A stretch of DNA of 64,000 bases from Candidatus Gastranaerophilales bacterium (GTDB lineage Bacteria > Cyanobacteriota > Vampirovibrionia > Gastranaerophilales > Gastranaerophilaceae), in NCBI GenBank assembly GCA_944326615.1, contig CALVEO010000001.1:57557-121556 (forward strand), in the 5' to 3' direction. The notes below the pieces were generated by a model. It was not told where the DNA came from and made no database searches. It saw only the letters and a program-made list of their open reading frames with translations. A program made the position numbers and the translations under genes. Positions 53,756-61,784 of the stretch are shown here, piece after piece. Position 1 is the first letter of the stretch; each line of letters opens with the position of its first letter.

Positions 53756-55120
53756 TTAATTCTGTTTTTGTTCTGCTTCTTTTTCAGCAGGTTCAGGTTC
53801 AGATTTTATAATCTCCAGTTTAGTAATTCTTGCACCGTCAACTTCTTTAACGACAAATGTAAGATTGTTCAAGGTTACTGTATCATTGACTTCTGCAATC
53901 CTTCCGAGAAGCTTTACTACAAGTCCGCCGATTGTATCAATATCTTCATCATCAATTTCTTTTTCATTAATCTGAAAGAATTCTGCAAATTCATCAAGTC
54001 TCATCATGGAATTTGCAATATAAGTATTTTGGGCAACTTCTTTTATGTTTTCTTCCTCTTCTTCTTCTTCGTCAAATTCATCCTGAACATCGCCAAAAAT
54101 CTCTTCAATGACATCTTCCAGGGTAACAAGTCCTGATGTTCCTCCGAATTCATCAACAACAATTGCCATCTGGCCTTTGCGTTTTTTAAATTCTAATACA
54201 AGATTGTCCATTGTAATTGTTTCAGGTACAAGAAGAACTTCGCGTAAAATTTTTGCTATCGGACAAACTTCATCTTTTATAGAAAGAGAGTACAAATCTT
54301 TTACATGCACAAGACCTATTATGTGGTCGATATCTTCCTCATAAACAGGGTACCTTGTGTACTGATTTTCAGCGGCAAGTTTATTTAGTTCTTCCATTGG
54401 CATATCAAGCGGTATACAAACCATGTCAGTTCTGGGTACCATAACCTGTTTCGCTGTCAAATCTGAAAATTTGAATACATTATGGAGCATATCTTTTTCT
54501 GTTTCATTCAGAACTCCTCCATTGTAACTTGCATTAACAAGCATATCAAGTTCTTCTGTTGAATGCACAAGCGAACCTTTATGCGAATGAGGGATATGCA
54601 TAAGTTTTAATACAAAATTGCCAAATCCGTTTAATAACCATATAAACGGATTAAAAAAGAATGTTAAAACCTGCATTGGACGTGCAACCCATAATGCCGT
54701 TTTTTCAGTGTATTCAAGTGCGATAGATTTAGGAATGAGTTCACCCAGCACAACATGGAAAAATGTTATAAGTGCGAAGGCAATTGATACGGATGCGGTA
54801 TGAGTCGCTATATTTTTACCTATACCCGGCAAAAATGCAAACATTGGTTCAATTATGTGTGCAAGTGTACCTTCACCTACCCAGCCTAAGCCGATACTTG
54901 ATATTGTAACGCCTAATTGAACTGCTGCAATGAATTTATCAAGATCCTTCAAAGCTTCCATTGCAATTTTTGCATTGTAGTTACCTTCATTGACAAGCTG
55001 TTCTATTCTTGTTTTTCTGACTTTAACCATTGCAAATTCTGAAGCAACAAAAAATCCGTTTGAAAATAGTAAAAACGCTATTACAAACAAATTAAATACT
55101 GTATTACCGGTACCATCCAT
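53756..55120 (-). CDS. CNNM/CorC-family membrane protein with CBS pair
   Basis: 454 residues: a DUF21/CNNM membrane domain (about 1-190; ASEFAMVKVRKTRIEQLVNEGN, GVTISSIGLGWVGEGTLA, ELIPKSIALEYTEK), two CBS domains (about 210-330; MVPRTDMVCIPLDMPMEELNKLA) and a CorC/HlyC C-terminal domain (about 350-435; VVDEFGGTSGLVTLEDVIEEIFGDVQDE) followed by an acidic Glu run. Members include Mg2+/Co2+ exporters; the substrate is not visible. Old annotations call this hemolysin, which is misleading. Confidence 0.94.
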   Translation of the reverse strand: MDGTGNTVFNLFVIAFLLFSNGFFVASEFAMVKVRKTRIEQLVNEGNYNAKIAMEALKDLDKFIAAVQLGVTISSIGLGWVGEGTLAHIIEPMFAFLPGIGKNIATHTASVSIAFALITFFHVVLGELIPKSIALEYTEKTALWVARPMQVLTFFFNPFIWLLNGFGNFVLKLMHIPHSHKGSLVHSTEELDMLVNASYNGGVLNETEKDMLHNVFKFSDLTAKQVMVPRTDMVCIPLDMPMEELNKLAAENQYTRYPVYEEDIDHIIGLVHVKDLYSLSIKDEVCPIAKILREVLLVPETITMDNLVLEFKKRKGQMAIVVDEFGGTSGLVTLEDVIEEIFGDVQDEFDEEEEEEENIKEVAQNTYIANSMMRLDEFAEFFQINEKEIDDEDIDTIGGLVVKLLGRIAEVNDTVTLNNLTFVVKEVDGARITKLEIIKSEPEPAEKEAEQKQN

Positions 55121-55186
55121 TATATATTCCCTTTATCTCTCTGTAAGTGTAATTATTATAATATTATCCAGTGAAAAATGCAATCT

Positions 55187-55999
55187 TTATTTTTTCTCCA
55201 TATCAACTTCTTTGAGTTCCGTATATATCATTGGAGAAAAGCCTTTTGTTGTCGTTACGGTTATTACTTTATAAACAGGAGGCTCGCTCAAAAGTGTAGG
55301 CGAAGTTATATGGTAAACTCCATTTCTCATAATTTCACTGTTGAAGTGCAAATGACCTGCGACAATTGAGATTACATTATCATATTTGTCCAGTAAATCA
55401 AGATATTTTTCTTTTTGATAAACTTCGTGTGTTTTTATCTCTTTTGTTGAAATAAGCGGAAAATGTTGCAAAATTATTACAGGTTTACGGTTGTATTTAT
55501 TAAGCTGCTTTTCAAGCCATGTCAGAGTATCTTCTTTATAATACCCTATAGAGCCGGGGATTATTTCCTTTGCTCCATCCACTACGATAAATACAAATCC
55601 GTTTTTTTTAAATACATAGTTTGGTTTTTTATATTTGTAAAAAAAGTTATAATCTCTTACAATTTCCAGATAATGAGCTTTGGAAAGCCCGTTATTTCGA
55701 AAAACATCATGGTTGCCTATAACGATATAGTAAGGAACCTTTAATTTATTTATGATTTTCATAAATTCCGGCAGGTATTCTTCATGCGGAGAATCAATAT
55801 TATCGCCTGTAAACACGACAAATTCAATATCCTTTTCTTTGTTGATATCCTTTACCGCATTTTGTAAAACTTCTGTCCTGTATTCATCTTTTGCTTTAAA
55901 ATGGCAGTCTGCTACCTGAACGAATTTGATTACTGCAGAGAAAGCCGAACTTTGCAGTAATAGTAAAGAAAAAAGTGTTATAATTATATTTTTAATCAT
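55187..55999 (-). CDS. Exported calcineurin-like metallophosphoesterase
   Basis: 270 residues with a signal peptide (MIKNIIITLFSLLLLQSSAFSA). The metal motifs of the superfamily appear in order: VADCHFK (D-x-H), VFTGDNIDSP (GD), VIGNHDVFR (GNH[DE]), QHFPLIS and VAGHLHFN (GHxH). It is a periplasmic phosphatase or nucleotidase/phosphodiesterase; the substrate cannot be inferred. It is divergent from rqcP across a 55-base gap. Confidence 0.92.
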   Translation of the reverse strand: MIKNIIITLFSLLLLQSSAFSAVIKFVQVADCHFKAKDEYRTEVLQNAVKDINKEKDIEFVVFTGDNIDSPHEEYLPEFMKIINKLKVPYYIVIGNHDVFRNNGLSKAHYLEIVRDYNFFYKYKKPNYVFKKNGFVFIVVDGAKEIIPGSIGYYKEDTLTWLEKQLNKYNRKPVIILQHFPLISTKEIKTHEVYQKEKYLDLLDKYDNVISIVAGHLHFNSEIMRNGVYHITSPTLLSEPPVYKVITVTTTKGFSPMIYTELKEVDMEKK

Positions 56000-56054
56000 T
56001 AATATCCTCTGGACAAATTATACCATAAATTGTAATATATACAAAGGAGAATTT

Positions 56055-56300
56055 ATGAGATTAGACAAGTTTTTAAAAGTTTCCCGTTTAATAAAACGGA
56101 GAACTGTTGCAAATGAAGTATCTGATACAGGACGTGTTTATGTGAACGGGAACAGCGCGAAGCCTGCAAAGCAGATTAAACAAGGGGATGAAATAAAAAT
56201 TGAATATGCAAACAGAACAGTTTGTGTCCGCGTTGTTAAGGTGCCGGATAATAATGTCAGTGTTCAGGAAGCATCAAGTTTGTATGATATAATAAATTAA
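56055..56300 (+). CDS. rqcP: RqcP/YabO-like S4 RNA-binding protein
   Basis: 81 residues from ATG 56055 (AAAGGAGAATTT upstream). A single S4 domain, MRLDKFLKVSRLIKRRTVANEVSDTGRVYVNGNSAKPAKQIKQGD then EIKIEY, matches the RqcP (YabO) family, which binds tRNA-charged stalled 50S subunits and works with RqcH in C-terminal alanine tailing of stuck chains. Hsp15 is a longer relative. RqcH is not in the window. The poly-G prepilin pseudogene starts 21 bases after its stop and may share its transcript. Confidence 0.88.
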   Translation: MRLDKFLKVSRLIKRRTVANEVSDTGRVYVNGNSAKPAKQIKQGDEIKIEYANRTVCVRVVKVPDNNVSVQEASSLYDIIN

Positions 56301-56640
56301 AAATATAGAAAGGTGAAATTTATGAAAAATTTAAAAATATCATGTGAAAAAATCCTTCGGGGGGGGGGCGCTCCCAGCTAGCAGAGGGAAATAAGTCAGG
56401 AAATCAAGTAGTCTACAGTAATGTCATTGCGCATTTATTGCGCAATCTGGAATTTGCCCTAAAAAGATCGCGCAACATGTGCGCGATGACAGGTCTTAAT
56501 ATTCTATCCCTCGCCTGTTTTGAAGATGGTGTCATTATATGGCAGTTTTTTATTCGGATGCTAGGATACTATGGCAGTAATGCAGTAGAACGTATCGTAA
56601 AAATTTTCCCTCTCTTGGGAGAGGGATTAAGGGAGAGGGT

Positions 56641-56710
56641 TTATTTAGAAGATAGGAAGGTAAGAAGCTCCGAGGGTAGGCTGTTTACAGTAAAAGGCTT
56701 ATTTTCTAAT
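56641..56710 (+). repeat. R2 repeat copy in the pseudogene leader
   Basis: TTTATTTAGAAGATAGGAAG, TAAGAAG, GAGGGTAGGCTGTTTACAGT, AAAAGGCTTATTTTC; the closest relative is the copy at 34110-34190. Confidence 0.75.
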
Positions 56711-56723
56711 TGTCGATGTCTAT

Positions 56724-56812
56724 CTTCTTGTAGTGATATAACAAGTTCATGCAAGACTCAATATGGCGGGTGGAGCGGCACGCTCCCACTCTCCAGCAAG
56801 GGGAGAGGAAAA
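56724..56812 (+). repeat. R1 repeat copy in the pseudogene leader
   Basis: GATATAACAAGTTCATGCAA, GGCGGGTGGAGCGGCACGCT and CCACTCTCC...GGGGAGAGG. 56724-56760 is identical to 34059-34095 (opposite strand). Confidence 0.75.
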
Positions 56813-56875
56813 TGCACTTCACTCCTCACTCTTCACCCTTCACTTAAAAAACGCGCAGCGTTCACTTTGGCAGAA

Positions 56876-56930
56876 GGTGCTACGCACGTAGTCCACTTTG
56901 ACGACATTCGTCGCGCTGCGTTCACTCTGG
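56876..56930 (+). repeat. GATHV cassette between two RAAFTLAE motifs
   Basis: GGTGCTACGCACGTA..CCACTT..GAC...ATTCGTCG.GCTGCGTT as at 33725-33772. It sits between two diverged copies of the codons for RAAFTLAE (56852-56875 and 56918-56938). Confidence 0.7.
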
Positions 56931-57439
56931 CTGAGGTGTTGATTACATTAGGAATTATAGGGGTGGTAGCTGCAATGACTATGCCGGCTATTATATCAAG
57001 TTATCAGAAAAAATAGACCGTATCGCAGTTAAAGAAAGCTTATTCTTTATTATCTAATGGTATGGGAGTTTTGATGCGTCTGGGTCATGGAAGTGCCGGT
57101 GCAGCTTCTTATATAAAATTTTATGTTGATGTCAATGGCGAGAGCGGGAAAACTATTATAGGTAAAGATGTATTTGCTTTTTCAATGCGTCCGGACTGGG
57201 GCGATAAATACATATTTACAGCCGGTGTTAATGGGGCAAATGCTTCAGGTGTTCAAAATTCTTCTTATCTAAAAGACAGAGATTATTTAATGTCTGATGT
57301 AAGAGGTGGCTGCAGTAAAACAGCCCCTTCCGGTACTGGATATTCACAAGGGGATTTTTGTTCTTTATTAATTCAAATTGATGGCTGGAAAATTTCTGAC
57401 GATTATCCTTGGTAATCAGATATATATTTATTAAAAAAA

Positions 57440-57465
57440 GACCGGATTTTTATCCGGTCTTTTTA
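57440..57465. terminator. Bidirectional terminator
   Basis: Hairpin AGACCGGA/TCCGGTCT with A7 before and T4 after, between the prepilin pseudogene and the converging metallopeptidase gene. Confidence 0.88.
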
Positions 57466-57466
57466 G

Positions 57467-59251
57467 TTATTCTTTGAGTAGTTTTTCGGCAAGTTCCGAT
57501 TCTGTTCTGCCGTTTAAGGTTTTATTTATTTTTTGAAGTTTTTGGGCAATGAGTTCCATATTATCTGTCCATACAAAGTTATCAAGAACATATTTTTCTG
57601 CTTTGTCAAAGTTGCCGTCTATTTGAATTCTTATAATTTCTGCGAGCATTTCTTTAGCAATCGGAACAACTTTGTCTATATTGACATGAATTTTTTTATC
57701 AATAATTTCATAAGCTCCGCGTTCAGCAAAATATTTATTCTGCATTACTGTTCTAACTCTATGAGCCTGACTCAATGTTGGTTTTGATTTTAGAAAATTA
57801 TCTGTAATTGTAGTTACAATAATTTGTTTTCTTTGTTCTTCTGTATACATTCCAAGTTCTGTTAAAAGATCAACAAAAGCCAAAGAACCCATATCTGCTT
57901 TATTTTCTTCTATGATATTTCTGTATTTGCCTAATGTTTCGCAAGCCTTTTTAGGGCCGAGAGAATGCGCGTTTTCATGACCTATTGTAAACCAGTGATC
58001 AGCTTCATCAAGATAATATTTATGCTGGTCTTTATCCAAAATCGCATCGAGCCTTTCCTGAAGCTTTTTCATGTCGCTAATGAAACGAATTTGTCTGTGG
58101 TAAACGTTTCTTCTGCCTCCTCCGATTGTAAGCGAGAGTTTGTCGTCATTCGGCAGGTTTTCAGCGAGTGTAATTCCTCCTCTGTATGCCCCGACATCAC
58201 CTGTTACAGCTACTAAATCAACATCAACCATTGTTTGTTTTAATTTTACCTGTTGTCCCTCGCCTTGGGAAGATGGTGCCTGTAAGGCGGCGGATGAGGT
58301 GTCAACGTCGGCAGGGCTTATATTTTGTTCGTACTCATCTGCAAACGGCATATTTTTTGCAAGTATAGGGAGGTATTTTTTTATTGCCATAAGAGCTTCT
58401 GTACCTTTTTTATTGACAATTCCGACACGTCCGCCTAAAAAATCTTTCGGTATCGGCTTAATTCCATATTTTTCCAGAAGATCGGACAATTCTTTGTTTT
58501 CGGCAATTGTGCCGGTCATTTCGTCTTCATAATTCTCTCTTGTTATCGTGAATTCAAGCGGTGTATCCTGCAGGGTTGCCCATTTTTTGTCTGCATAAGC
58601 ATCAAGCATCGGATCAGCAGTTCTTAAAGCTTTTGCCTGCAGTTTTAAATATTCCGTAAAATCTGCGTTTGTAGAAGTTTCTGCGGCTTTATCAATTTCA
58701 TCAGCCATTTTTTCAAAATCTTCTTTGAATTTGTCAATGTAATCGATACCTATAAGTTCATCACCATTTCTTTCAACAACAGAGCGCTGTGTAAGAATTT
58801 TTTTTACTTCTTCAATTTTTCCTTCATTAATCATTTTTGTTAAGATTGCGTGGAACTCCTCTTTTGATAAATCTTCAGGATAAACACCTTTGCCGGGGTA
58901 TTCTTTTATTCCTTTTGCAAGATTAATTTTATTTGACATTGTGTCAATTGCATTCATGCCTTTTTGTGCATCAAAGAGGATTTTGGTAAGCTCAGCCTGT
59001 TTGTTCCCTTTTTCAACTTCTCTTTCAAGAAATTCTTTAAATTCAAGGTTGTGATGGCAGTCAATCTGCATGTTGATTTTTTCTAAAATGTATGCGGCTT
59101 TGACAAGATGTTTTAATGTTTCTTTATCGCCCTTCTCAAGCTCCAGGTATTCAGGCGCATCGCATTTCAACATTTTTTTTGTCATTAAGTAATCTTTATT
59201 TGTACGTTTTTCAAGTTCTTCCATAGAAAGATTAAATTCAAATTCTCTCAT
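57467..59251 (-). CDS. M49-like zinc metallopeptidase
   Basis: 594 residues, no signal peptide. The zinc motif H425-E426-x-x-H429 lies in FTIGHENAHSLGP, with the third ligand expected in IIEENKADMGSLAFVDLL (E448/E449), the arrangement of dipeptidyl-peptidase-III-like (M49) proteins. The N-terminal two-thirds is helical (LEKRTNKDYLMTKKM..., HHNLEFKEFLEREVEKGNKQAELTK). AAGGAGAAATTATA precedes the ATG. Classical DPP III has HExxGH; here the spacing is HExxH, as in some bacterial relatives. It would trim peptides in the cytoplasm. Family assignment rests on motif spacing. Confidence 0.72.
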   Translation of the reverse strand: MREFEFNLSMEELEKRTNKDYLMTKKMLKCDAPEYLELEKGDKETLKHLVKAAYILEKINMQIDCHHNLEFKEFLEREVEKGNKQAELTKILFDAQKGMNAIDTMSNKINLAKGIKEYPGKGVYPEDLSKEEFHAILTKMINEGKIEEVKKILTQRSVVERNGDELIGIDYIDKFKEDFEKMADEIDKAAETSTNADFTEYLKLQAKALRTADPMLDAYADKKWATLQDTPLEFTITRENYEDEMTGTIAENKELSDLLEKYGIKPIPKDFLGGRVGIVNKKGTEALMAIKKYLPILAKNMPFADEYEQNISPADVDTSSAALQAPSSQGEGQQVKLKQTMVDVDLVAVTGDVGAYRGGITLAENLPNDDKLSLTIGGGRRNVYHRQIRFISDMKKLQERLDAILDKDQHKYYLDEADHWFTIGHENAHSLGPKKACETLGKYRNIIEENKADMGSLAFVDLLTELGMYTEEQRKQIIVTTITDNFLKSKPTLSQAHRVRTVMQNKYFAERGAYEIIDKKIHVNIDKVVPIAKEMLAEIIRIQIDGNFDKAEKYVLDNFVWTDNMELIAQKLQKINKTLNGRTESELAEKLLKE

Positions 59252-59312
59252 TATAATTTCTCCTTTTTACCGTTGGATTTATTATAACATCAGGTGAAAA
59301 ACTTTATGTCGT

Positions 59313-59783
59313 CTATTTGTGGTAGGTTTCCCCTTTAATAATTTTGAAAGCTCTGTATATCTGCTCAGTCAGAATAAGTCTGGCAAATTGATGAAGAAAT
59401 GTCATTTTTGACATGCTTAATTTCAGATTTGCGCGTTTTGATACTGTATTTGAAAGTCCGCAGGAAGAACCTATTACAAAGATGATTTCTGATACACCAT
59501 CATTTGCCAGAGCCTCAATTTTTTGTGCAAATTCTTCCGAAGAAAGCATTTTTCCATTTATTTCCAGAGTTATGACAAAAGATTGCGGTTTTATGTGTGA
59601 GAGAATTTTTTCGCCTTCCTGTTTTAAAATTTTTTCTGTCAAATTCTCATCTTTAATCTCTATTGCAGGAACTTCTATAATTTCAACAGAAGCATAAGGA
59701 GTAAGGCGTTTTAAAAATTCATCAATACCTTCTTTTAGAAATTTTTCTTTAATTTTCCCGGGTGCAATAATTTTAATTTTCAT
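59313..59783 (-). CDS. rlmH: 23S rRNA (pseudouridine-1915 N3)-methyltransferase RlmH
   Basis: SPOUT methyltransferase acting on assembled 70S ribosomes. 156 residues from ATG 59783, the exact family length; the frame extends further but only reads the end of mscS. Motifs: MKIKIIAPGKIKEKFLKEGIDEF, FVITLEINGKMLSSEEFAQKI, IIFVIGSSCGLS (SAM site), LSMSKMTFLHQFARLILTEQIYRAFKIIKGETYHK, the characteristic C-terminal trefoil-knot tail. It overlaps mscS by 11 bases. Confidence 0.96.
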   Translation of the reverse strand: MKIKIIAPGKIKEKFLKEGIDEFLKRLTPYASVEIIEVPAIEIKDENLTEKILKQEGEKILSHIKPQSFVITLEINGKMLSSEEFAQKIEALANDGVSEIIFVIGSSCGLSNTVSKRANLKLSMSKMTFLHQFARLILTEQIYRAFKIIKGETYHK

Positions 59784-60627
59784 CTTTCGCCATATAAACG
59801 GTTGTAGACGGGAATGCAAATTCAATTCCTTCTTCGCGGAATCTTCTTATTGCTTCCAGTAAAACCTGTTCTTTAATTTTGAGATATTTATTATAATTAT
59901 TAGTTTTTGTATAAGCGCTGACTTTAATATCAATTGAGCTTGCAGACAGCGTTTCAAGATAAACAATAAATCCATTATGAATATCGTTGTTCGCATTTAA
60001 AATTTCTTCAAGTATGGTTATTGCGCGTTTAAGTTTTTCATCAGAAGTGTCATAAGTTACGCCGAATGTCTCAAAAATCCTTCTTTTTTCACCGTTAGTA
60101 ACATTTTTTATAACTGTTCCTGATACAACGTCATTGGGCAGTATAATTAAAGAATTGTCGAGAGCTCTTATTTTGGTTGAACGCATGTTAATTTCTTCAA
60201 CATTGCCTTCAAATCCGTTAACACTGATATAGTCGCCAATCTGGTATGAGTGATCAGATAAAATTCCGAAAGTCCCGAAAACATTTGCGATTGTTTTTTG
60301 AGCTGCAAAACCGACCGCAAGACCTGTAATTCCGAAACCTGCGATTAGTGATGACATTGAATAGCCATGGCTTTGCAGGAATGATGCAAGAAGGAAAAAT
60401 ACAATAATACCTTTAAAGATGTTGCTCAGTATCGGAACAAACCTTGTTAAAGGAGAATTATTTTTTTCTCTTAATCTGTCTTTGAGCTTAGCATCAAGCA
60501 GATCAATGAGCTTGAATAATAAAGTTCCGATAATTAAAATTACAATAATTTCAAAAATAAATTTTATGCGCAAAGCATTCAAAAGTTTATCAATTTTATC
60601 AGAAAATTCGGAAATTTCGTTAATCAT
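59773..60627 (-). CDS. mscS: MscS-family mechanosensitive channel
   Basis: 284 residues from ATG 60627 (GGGGGT upstream). Three membrane helices; the pore helix segment is GFGITGLAVGFAAQKTIANVFGTFGIL (about 100-127), then the MscS beta domain with DYISVNGFEGNVEEINMRSTKIRALDNSLIILPNDVVSGTVIKN. The cytoplasmic alpha/beta domain ends REEGIEFAFPSTTVYM, typical for the small MscS subtype. It releases solutes on hypo-osmotic shock. The longer open frame only translates the tRNA-proximal repeat. Confidence 0.93.
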   Translation of the reverse strand: MINEISEFSDKIDKLLNALRIKFIFEIIVILIIGTLLFKLIDLLDAKLKDRLREKNNSPLTRFVPILSNIFKGIIVFFLLASFLQSHGYSMSSLIAGFGITGLAVGFAAQKTIANVFGTFGILSDHSYQIGDYISVNGFEGNVEEINMRSTKIRALDNSLIILPNDVVSGTVIKNVTNGEKRRIFETFGVTYDTSDEKLKRAITILEEILNANNDIHNGFIVYLETLSASSIDIKVSAYTKTNNYNKYLKIKEQVLLEAIRRFREEGIEFAFPSTTVYMAKDEN

Positions 60628-60647
60628 GTTAACCCCCATTATTTCGG

Positions 60648-60675
60648 GTACAAAAAAAGCGGAAGACGAGACTCG
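60648..60675. repeat. 28-base direct repeat of the tRNA-Gly 3' end (distal copy)
   Basis: Identical over 28 bases to 60806-60833: GTAC, seven A, then GCGGAAGACGAGACTCG. The 130 bases between carry a strong hairpin (ACTCCG.ATGCTGC / GCAGCAT...CGGAGT, 60734-60778). This is the layout left by an element integrated at a tRNA 3' end. Confidence 0.8.
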
Positions 60676-60815
60676 CTTGCATCGTTGGCGAGCATCACGA
60701 GCCTTACGAGGCAGGATTTCCTGAAAGGATTGAACTCCGTATGCTGCGAACAACAAGAGCAGCATATCAGTTCGGAGTCTCGTAAACCTTAATTTTTATA
60801 AGAAAGTACAAAAAA

Positions 60816-60888
60816 AGCGGAAGACGAGACTCGAACTCGCAACAGCCTGCTTGGAAGGCAGGTACTCTAGCCATTGAGTTACTTCCGC
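60816..60888 (-). tRNA. tRNA-Gly (TCC anticodon)
   Basis: The 73-base minus-strand sequence folds as a cloverleaf: acceptor GCGGAAG/CTTCCGC, D arm TAACTCAATGGCTAGAGTA, anticodon stem CCTGC/GCAGG with loop TTCCAA... giving anticodon TCC, and T arm GCGAGTTCGAGTCTCG. The discriminator base is T, as usual for glycine. CCA is not encoded. The D and T loops are normal, so it should be functional. Confidence 0.95.
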
Positions 60889-61280
60889 ATATTTCTAATA
60901 TAATATAAAAAAAAATTTTTGCAATAGTAAATGTTATTTAATTCAAAAGGAAATGAATTCAGGCTGCCTTCTTGTCCTCTGTTCTTCTGATAATTATTAA
61001 CCCTCTCCCCGTCCCTCCCCCAAGGGAGGGAGAATGCTGTTGTCATTCTGAGCCGGCAGGCAAAAGAATCCAGCCTTTGCCTGCTACAGGCATGAAGATG
61101 GCAGTAATGAGCATTTGACTAATCAGTACATCTAGAAATGTAATAAGCTTGCCTTCTTGCCCTCTGATTTTCTGCTCTTCTGATAAAGATATACTTCTAA
61201 TCCTTAAGAATTAGCTCAAGTTTGTTAGTTTTAAATATAAAAAGTCATTCTTGCGAGTGGTGAAAATCATTGCAAAAAGC
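60889..61280. repeat. Gene-free stretch with R3 and GAGGGA-type repeats
   Basis: No gene is supported. R3-type modules (GCTGCCTTCTTGTCCTCTGT, TCTTCTGATAA) lie at about 60962-60995 and again at 61149-61190; CCCTCCCCCAAGGGAGGG is a short palindrome at about 61013-61030, followed by TGTCATTCTGAGCCGGCAGG. Confidence 0.6.
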
Positions 61281-61293
61281 GTTATTATATATA

Positions 61294-61453
61294 TGTAAGC
61301 TTGTTATATCCAGGCACTTTTTTCGGGGTTGCGACAAGATTTTTTCTTTAAGCGGTTTGGTTGAAAATATAATAAGCTTACTTCCCAAGATTTACAGACT
61401 CTATGTTTGATATGCATAACTTGCCCGGTTTTTTAATCGGGCAAGTCTTTTTT
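61294..61453 (+). ncRNA. Candidate structured small RNA with terminator
   Basis: A 14-base stem (GTAAGCTTGTTATAT with ATATAATAAGCTTAC, one G-T pair) closes about 60 unpaired or weakly paired bases (61310-61366). After about 40 bases a perfect terminator hairpin (ACTTGCCCG/CGGGCAAGT, 61419-61446) with a T-run follows. No open reading frame uses this terminator and no plus-strand gene lies upstream for 3 kb. TTGCAA and a TATATAT lie upstream as a possible promoter. I could not match a known RNA class (6S, SRP, tmRNA, RNase P). Confidence 0.45.
61419..61453 (+). terminator. Rho-independent terminator
   Basis: Nine-base perfect stem ACTTGCCCG/CGGGCAAGT, ten-base loop, then CTTTTTTT. It ends some plus-strand transcript just before the parvulin gene. 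Confidence 0.9.
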
Positions 61454-61493
61454 ATGTTATAATTTTTTTGTGAAGAAAATAAGGAGTAAAACT

Positions 61494-61784
61494 ATGTTGA
61501 GAGAAGTTAGAGCAAGTCATATTCTGGTGAAAACAGAAGAAGAAGCTAAAAAATTGCTGGATGAAATTAGGGCAGGCAAATCTTTTGCTGAAGCTGCAAA
61601 AGAAGTTTCACTCTGCCCCTCAGGTCATGATGGCGGTGATTTAGGATTTTTCAAACGCGGAGTTATGGTAAAACCTTTTGAAGACGCTGCTTTTGCTTTA
61701 AAAAATATCGGTGACATTTCTGAACCTGTTGAAACACAGTTCGGGTGGCATTTAATTAAAATGACAGGCATGATTGATGATTAG
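61494..61784 (+). CDS. Parvulin-type peptidyl-prolyl isomerase
   Basis: 96 residues, a single PpiC/rotamase domain, from ATG 61494 (AAGGAG 8 bases upstream; the frame reaches a GTG at 61470). The core is complete: [61 protein letters not shown], and [14 protein letters not shown]. Without a signal peptide it should act in the cytoplasm on newly made proteins. It overlaps the M24 gene by 8 bases. Confidence 0.95.
   Translation: MLREVRASHILVKTEEEAKKLLDEIRAGKSFAEAAKEVSLCPSGHDGGDLGFFKRGVMVKPFEDAAFALKNIGDISEPVETQFGWHLIKMTGMIDD

Larger units (their letters stand above)
56322..57415 (+). pseudogene. Decayed prepilin gene: G10 frame split, nonsense codon and internal deletion
   Basis: An ATG at 56322 (AAAGGTGAAATTT upstream) reads MKNLKISCEKILRGGGAPS into ten G (56359-56368) and stops at 56379-56381. 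Eleven G would open the frame through R2 and R1 leader repeats to two RAAFTLAE motifs and FTLAEVLITLGIIGVV. The frame then meets TAG at 57014-57016, where intact homologues have Glu (YQKKE), and continues in the same frame (TVSQLKKAYSLL) to a normal ending SDDYPW at 57415. The region between YSLL and YVDVNGESGKTIIGKDVF is about 60 residues shorter than in relatives, so a deletion is also likely. Confidence 0.75.

Noticed and set aside
57014..57016. TAG inside the prepilin as a recoded sense codon
   Set aside because: TAG ends clear genes here (for example the genes ending at 19127 and 41350), and the same locus also has a frameshift tract and a deletion, so decay explains it better.
60628..60765. 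46-residue N-terminal extension of MscS
   Set aside because: It translates the tRNA-derived direct repeat and hairpin, lacks a ribosome site, and MscS is complete from 60627.
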